From contig CAZGSG010000108.1 in the NCBI GenBank assembly GCA_964528095.1, forward strand, positions 1 to 18,057: a stretch of DNA of 18,057 nt. The letters are read 5' to 3'. Under the pieces are notes generated by a model. It saw nothing but the letters and a program-made list of their open reading frames with translations. It did not search any database and was not told the DNA's origin. This DNA is from CAZGSG01 sp964528095 (GTDB lineage Bacteria; Bacteroidota; Bacteroidia; Chitinophagales; Chitinophagaceae). Positions 15,543 through 18,057 of the stretch are shown here, one piece after another. The position numbers and the translations under genes were made by a program. Numbering within the stretch: position 1 is the stretch's first letter; every line of letters starts with the position of its first letter.

Positions 15543-15600
15543 AAAAAGTCAAAACAGTAACCCACTTCGGGAAACCATTTTGACTTTTTAATTTTGAATT
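15543..15600. terminator. AT-rich hairpin element, copy 2 (terminator after ald)
   Basis: AAAAAGTCAAAA (15543-15554) pairs perfectly with TTTTGACTTTTT (15578-15589) around a 23-nt loop that has its own CCC/GGG pairing. On the minus strand it is followed by the T-rich end of the stem and GAGTTTTACC, which suits termination of ald. TTTTTAATTTTGAATT (15585-15600) is identical to part of copy 1 at 12360-12375. Confidence 0.65.
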
Positions 15601-15611
15601 TTGAATTCTTC

Positions 15612-16826
15612 TCAGCGTTGGCTGGCAATCAGCAGGTTCAGATCGGTGTATTTCAGATCAAACCGCTCACTCATATAAAAATTGGTCAGTGCGCCCTTAA
15701 AAAGGTAGATACCGCTGCGTAGGTGTACCTGGTGCCATACCAGTTTTTCAAAACCGCCTTCTTCAGCGGCTTCCAGCAATAAGGGCATCAGTACGTTGCT
15801 GATCGCCTGTGAGGCTGTACGGGCAAACCCGGAGGGTATATTGGGCACGCAGTAATGGATGACCCCATATTTTAAAAAGATCGGATGTTCATGCGAAGTG
15901 ATCTCAGAGGTTTCAAAACAACCACCCCTGTCTATACTTACATCAATGACTACGGAACCGGGTCGCATATTGCTGACCATTTCTTCCGTTACTACCATCG
16001 GTGTGCGTCCTGTTTCAGAGGCCAGGGCCCCCACTGCTACCTCGCAGGTCTTTAATTGTTTGGCCAGCATTCTGGGTTCGATCACGGATGTCCATAACCG
16101 GTGCCCGATATTATTCTGTACTCTTTTGAGTCTGTATACACTGTTATCAAAAACTTTTACTGAAGCGCCCAATGCCAGGGCAGCTCTTGCCGCATATTCC
16201 CCTACAATACCTGCCCCAATGATAATAACTTTTGTAGGCGCAATACCTGAAATACCTCCAAGCAAAACACCTTTACCATGATTAGCAGAACTAAGGTATT
16301 GTGCGGCAATAAGCATTACTGCACTTCCGGCAATTTCGCTCATGCTCCGTACAATGGGATAAGAGTCGCTATCGTCCTTCAGGTTTTCAAATGAAATAGC
16401 GGTGATCTTTTTCTCCATCATCTTTTCGAGCAACTCGGCTTTTAAAACCGAAAGATGGATGGGTGAAATAATGACCTGGTTCTGTTGCAGGAGTGGCAGA
16501 TCTTCATCGATCACCGGCGCACTTTTGACGAGTACAGGAGCTTTAAAAACCTCGGCCCGTTCGTATACGATCTTCGCGCCCGCTTCACTGTAATCTTTAT
16601 CGCGGAAATGCGAGGCCTCGCCGGCATTGTGTTCAATCGTCACCTGGTGACCATTACTCACTAATACACTTACCGCATCCGGAGTAAGAGCGATACGATT
16701 TTCCTGGAAAGCTATTTCTTTAGGAATACCAATATGCATCTGTGAACCCTTCGGCTTAATATCTAAGGTTTCCTCCAGTGTTTCATAACTGAAAGAAGTG
16801 CTTATTTTAGGTTTTTGCTGACTCAT
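15612..16826 (-). CDS. ald: Alanine dehydrogenase (AlaDH/PNT family)
   Basis: A 404-aa NAD-dependent enzyme converting L-alanine and water to pyruvate and ammonia, or the reverse. It carries about 29 extra N-terminal residues over the usual 370. With that offset the catalytic set is in place: R44 (ENRIALTP), K101 (VLVKSAP), H124 (SPIHLS, offset 28) and D299 (DVSIDRGG). The NAD-binding loop is GAGIVG (204-209) with D227 at the ribose position. The segment NIPSGFARTASQA differs from the usual NMPGAVPRTST of characterised alanine dehydrogenases, so another substrate in the AlaDH/transhydrogenase family cannot be excluded. It lies downstream of tsaE (43-bp gap) and is probably co-transcribed with it. 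Confidence 0.88.
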   Translation of the reverse strand: MSQQKPKISTSFSYETLEETLDIKPKGSQMHIGIPKEIAFQENRIALTPDAVSVLVSNGHQVTIEHNAGEASHFRDKDYSEAGAKIVYERAEVFKAPVLVKSAPVIDEDLPLLQQNQVIISPIHLSVLKAELLEKMMEKKITAISFENLKDDSDSYPIVRSMSEIAGSAVMLIAAQYLSSANHGKGVLLGGISGIAPTKVIIIGAGIVGEYAARAALALGASVKVFDNSVYRLKRVQNNIGHRLWTSVIEPRMLAKQLKTCEVAVGALASETGRTPMVVTEEMVSNMRPGSVVIDVSIDRGGCFETSEITSHEHPIFLKYGVIHYCVPNIPSGFARTASQAISNVLMPLLLEAAEEGGFEKLVWHQVHLRSGIYLFKGALTNFYMSERFDLKYTDLNLLIASQR

Positions 16827-16869
16827 GAAGTTGATTCCGGTAGACAGATAAGGTGATGTACAAAAGTAG

Positions 16870-17295
16870 TTAAATATTACCGATTTTAAGCCGTCTTGTT
16901 TTGTCGTTAACGGCCTCTATATGTACATGAATGGTATCATCAGGAAAGACCCCGGGAGCACGGTCAGGCCATTCAACCAGGCATATATGATCACTATATA
17001 AACAATCTTCCACTCCGGCCTGCATGGCCTCTTCTTCGTCACGCAAACGATAGAGATCTATATGATATATTTTTTTTATCATGCCTTTCTCATCATATAC
17101 ATATTCATTGATGATTGAAAACGTAGGACTGCCCACTACATCTTTTACTTTTTTTATATCGCATAAGGCATGCACAAATGTTGTTTTCCCCGCACCCATC
17201 TGGCCATGAAAGGCAATTACCTTTGCATCTCCTATTAATTTCCAAAACGATGTTGCAGTTTCTGCAATGTTTTCCAAAGAAAAAATAAGTTCCAT
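16870..17295 (-). CDS. tsaE: tRNA t6A biosynthesis ATPase TsaE
   Basis: A 141-aa P-loop ATPase that works with TsaB and TsaD to form N6-threonylcarbamoyladenosine at position 37 of ANN-decoding tRNAs. Walker A is GQMGAGKT (31-38). The family motifs GSPTFSIINEY, HIDLYRL and LVEWPDR are all present. The length is near the usual 140-155. It is upstream of ald on the same strand with only 43 bp between, suggesting one transcript. The ATG 17295 sits 3 bp after a full -7 element, so the mRNA may be leaderless. No second in-frame Met in the first 25 residues offers an alternative start. Confidence 0.95.
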   Translation of the reverse strand: MELIFSLENIAETATSFWKLIGDAKVIAFHGQMGAGKTTFVHALCDIKKVKDVVGSPTFSIINEYVYDEKGMIKKIYHIDLYRLRDEEEAMQAGVEDCLYSDHICLVEWPDRAPGVFPDDTIHVHIEAVNDKTRRLKIGNI

Positions 17296-17298
17296 TCC

Positions 17299-17307
17299 AC
17301 AAATTTA
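17299..17307 (-). promoter_or_regulatory. -7 element for tsaE
   Basis: On the minus strand TAAATTTGT matches TAnnTTTG and is followed by GGA and the tsaE ATG. A TTGG lies 21 bp upstream, near the expected -33 spacing. The arrangement implies a leaderless transcript. Confidence 0.45.
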
Positions 17308-17373
17308 GCTGGATTAGCAACCATGTTGCCAAGATAACGGGTATAAATTACCATTCGCTGGAAAACCGCTGAC

Positions 17374-17382
17374 TAACTTTGC
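17374..17382 (+). promoter_or_regulatory. -7 element ahead of the metal ATPase gene
   Basis: TAACTTTGC is an exact TAnnTTTG match and identical to the element before lpxA. It lies 137 bp before the ATPase ATG, leaving a long 5' leader that holds a small open frame. Confidence 0.45.
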
Positions 17383-17421
17383 AACCATCGCATTCATTAG
17401 TTGTTAAATAAACTGATCTGC

Positions 17422-17544
17422 GTGAATACTGAGGCTATCGTATTAACAGTGTTGAATGACCCGGTTTTAATTACCAACAACAAAAATTTTAGAGCATTTA
17501 TAGCAGACAAGGAATCTTTATGGAAAAAATTCAATGGAAGGTAG
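17422..17544 (+). CDS. Possible leader ORF upstream of the metal ATPase (doubtful)
   Basis: From GTG 17422 (or TTG 17401) an open frame gives 40 (or 47) residues and ends with a TAG 25 bp inside the ATPase gene, in another frame. It contains NTEAIVLTVLNDPVLITN and ends WKKFNGR. It starts just after a -7 element and could couple its translation to the ATPase. No Shine-Dalgarno or known family is visible, and its length is not far from chance. Confidence 0.15.
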   Translation: MNTEAIVLTVLNDPVLITNNKNFRAFIADKESLWKKFNGR

Positions 17545-18057
17545 AAGGAATGGATTGCTCCAATTGCGCGCTCACTATCCGCAAATACCTGGAAAAAGAA
17601 GGGATGAAAGAGGTGAAGGTGAATTTTGCTACGGGCGATGTGAGCTTTGACCTGGCCGACAAAAAAACACCCGAGCTGCTTTCAAAAGGAATTTCGGATC
17701 TGGGGTACGAAGTGGAGGGCAATGGCAATGGTCATGCGGGCCATACCCACGGCGGCAAACCGGCTTTCAAACTATTTTCCACTCACCTGCAGCGGTTCTG
17801 GTTTTGCCTTCCTTTTACGGCCATCCTGGCGCTTCATATGATTCCGGGCCTGCATATCCATTGGCTCATGAACCCCTGGGTACAATTGGGGTTGACCATC
17901 CCTGTATTTATTGTAGGAATGAGCTTTTTTGGAAGGAGCGCCTGGAAAAGCTTACGCAATGGCGTACCAAACATGAATGTACTGATCGCGATCGGAGCAG
18001 CTGCTTCTTTCATCTATAGTTTATATGGTACACTGACCGGCCAGGCACAGGATTATA
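17520..18057 (+). CDS. Heavy-metal-translocating P-type ATPase, N-terminal part, cut by window end
   Basis: The first 179 residues of a P1B-type ATPase that pumps a soft metal ion, probably Cu(I) or similar, across the inner membrane. An HMA metal-binding domain opens the protein with GMDCSNCA (C13, C16). A short histidine-rich linker (HAGHTHGG) follows. The first membrane helices begin near residue 92 (FWFCLPFTAILAL), and NGVPNMNVLIAIGAAASFIYSL fits the known segment ahead of the actuator domain. AAGGAATC just before ATG 17520 is a Shine-Dalgarno-like site. The metal-binding CPC-like motif and the phosphorylation DKTGT lie beyond the window. The gene diverges from tsaE. Confidence 0.93.
   Translation, partial: MEKIQWKVEGMDCSNCALTIRKYLEKEGMKEVKVNFATGDVSFDLADKKTPELLSKGISDLGYEVEGNGNGHAGHTHGGKPAFKLFSTHLQRFWFCLPFTAILALHMIPGLHIHWLMNPWVQLGLTIPVFIVGMSFFGRSAWKSLRNGVPNMNVLIAIGAAASFIYSLYGTLTGQAQDY

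Overview
The window looks like a chromosomal segment of a Bacteroidota bacterium, most likely of the Chitinophagaceae type. The grounds are promoter elements matching the Bacteroidota -7 consensus TAnnTTTG, little use of Shine-Dalgarno sites, a LytS/LytR pair of the Bacteroidota layout, a TlpA-type thioredoxin with an N-terminal beta domain, and metE, lpxA, tsaE and ald proteins of that flavour. This is inference from gene content and motifs; no search was run. The sequence holds a 10-N assembly gap at 14450-14459, and both window ends cut features: a riboswitch on the left and a metal P-type ATPase on the right.

Left part (1-5316). A cobalamin riboswitch, missing its 5' end, leads into metE (B12-independent methionine synthase), which ends at a clear terminator. 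A hotdog acyl-CoA thioesterase and a ferritin follow on the plus strand. Then comes about 600 bp without a confident gene (3769-4374). It holds a long imperfect hairpin and an unusual pair of facing arrays built from 11-bp units. An AraC-family regulator with a cysteine cluster lies beyond it on the minus strand.

Middle (5317-10714). lpxA (lipid A synthesis) overlaps a gene for an atypical ABC ATPase that lacks the usual Q-loop and H-loop residues. A LytS-type histidine kinase and LytTR response regulator overlap by 4 bp, with a candidate 9-bp direct-repeat operator upstream. A secreted TlpA-like thioredoxin follows, and a bidirectional terminator separates it from the next, convergent block.

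Right part (10688-17295, minus strand). An efflux operon reads tetR - tolC - emrA (HlyD) - emrB (DHA2 MFS), a complete tripartite drug-export set. Two tandem 16-bp palindromes overlap the tetR promoter, which suggests self-repression. Two related AT-rich hairpins, sharing exact 12- and 16-nt words, lie at 12282-12375 (inside the operon, between emrA and emrB) and 15543-15600 (after ald). Alanine dehydrogenase and tsaE (tRNA t6A ATPase) follow. A heavy-metal P-type ATPase starts divergently at 17520 and runs off the window.

Most of the window is recognisable housekeeping and efflux genes. The least explained parts are the 11-bp facing arrays near 4 kb, the degenerate ABC ATPase coupled to lpxA, the paired hairpin family, and the predicted operators.
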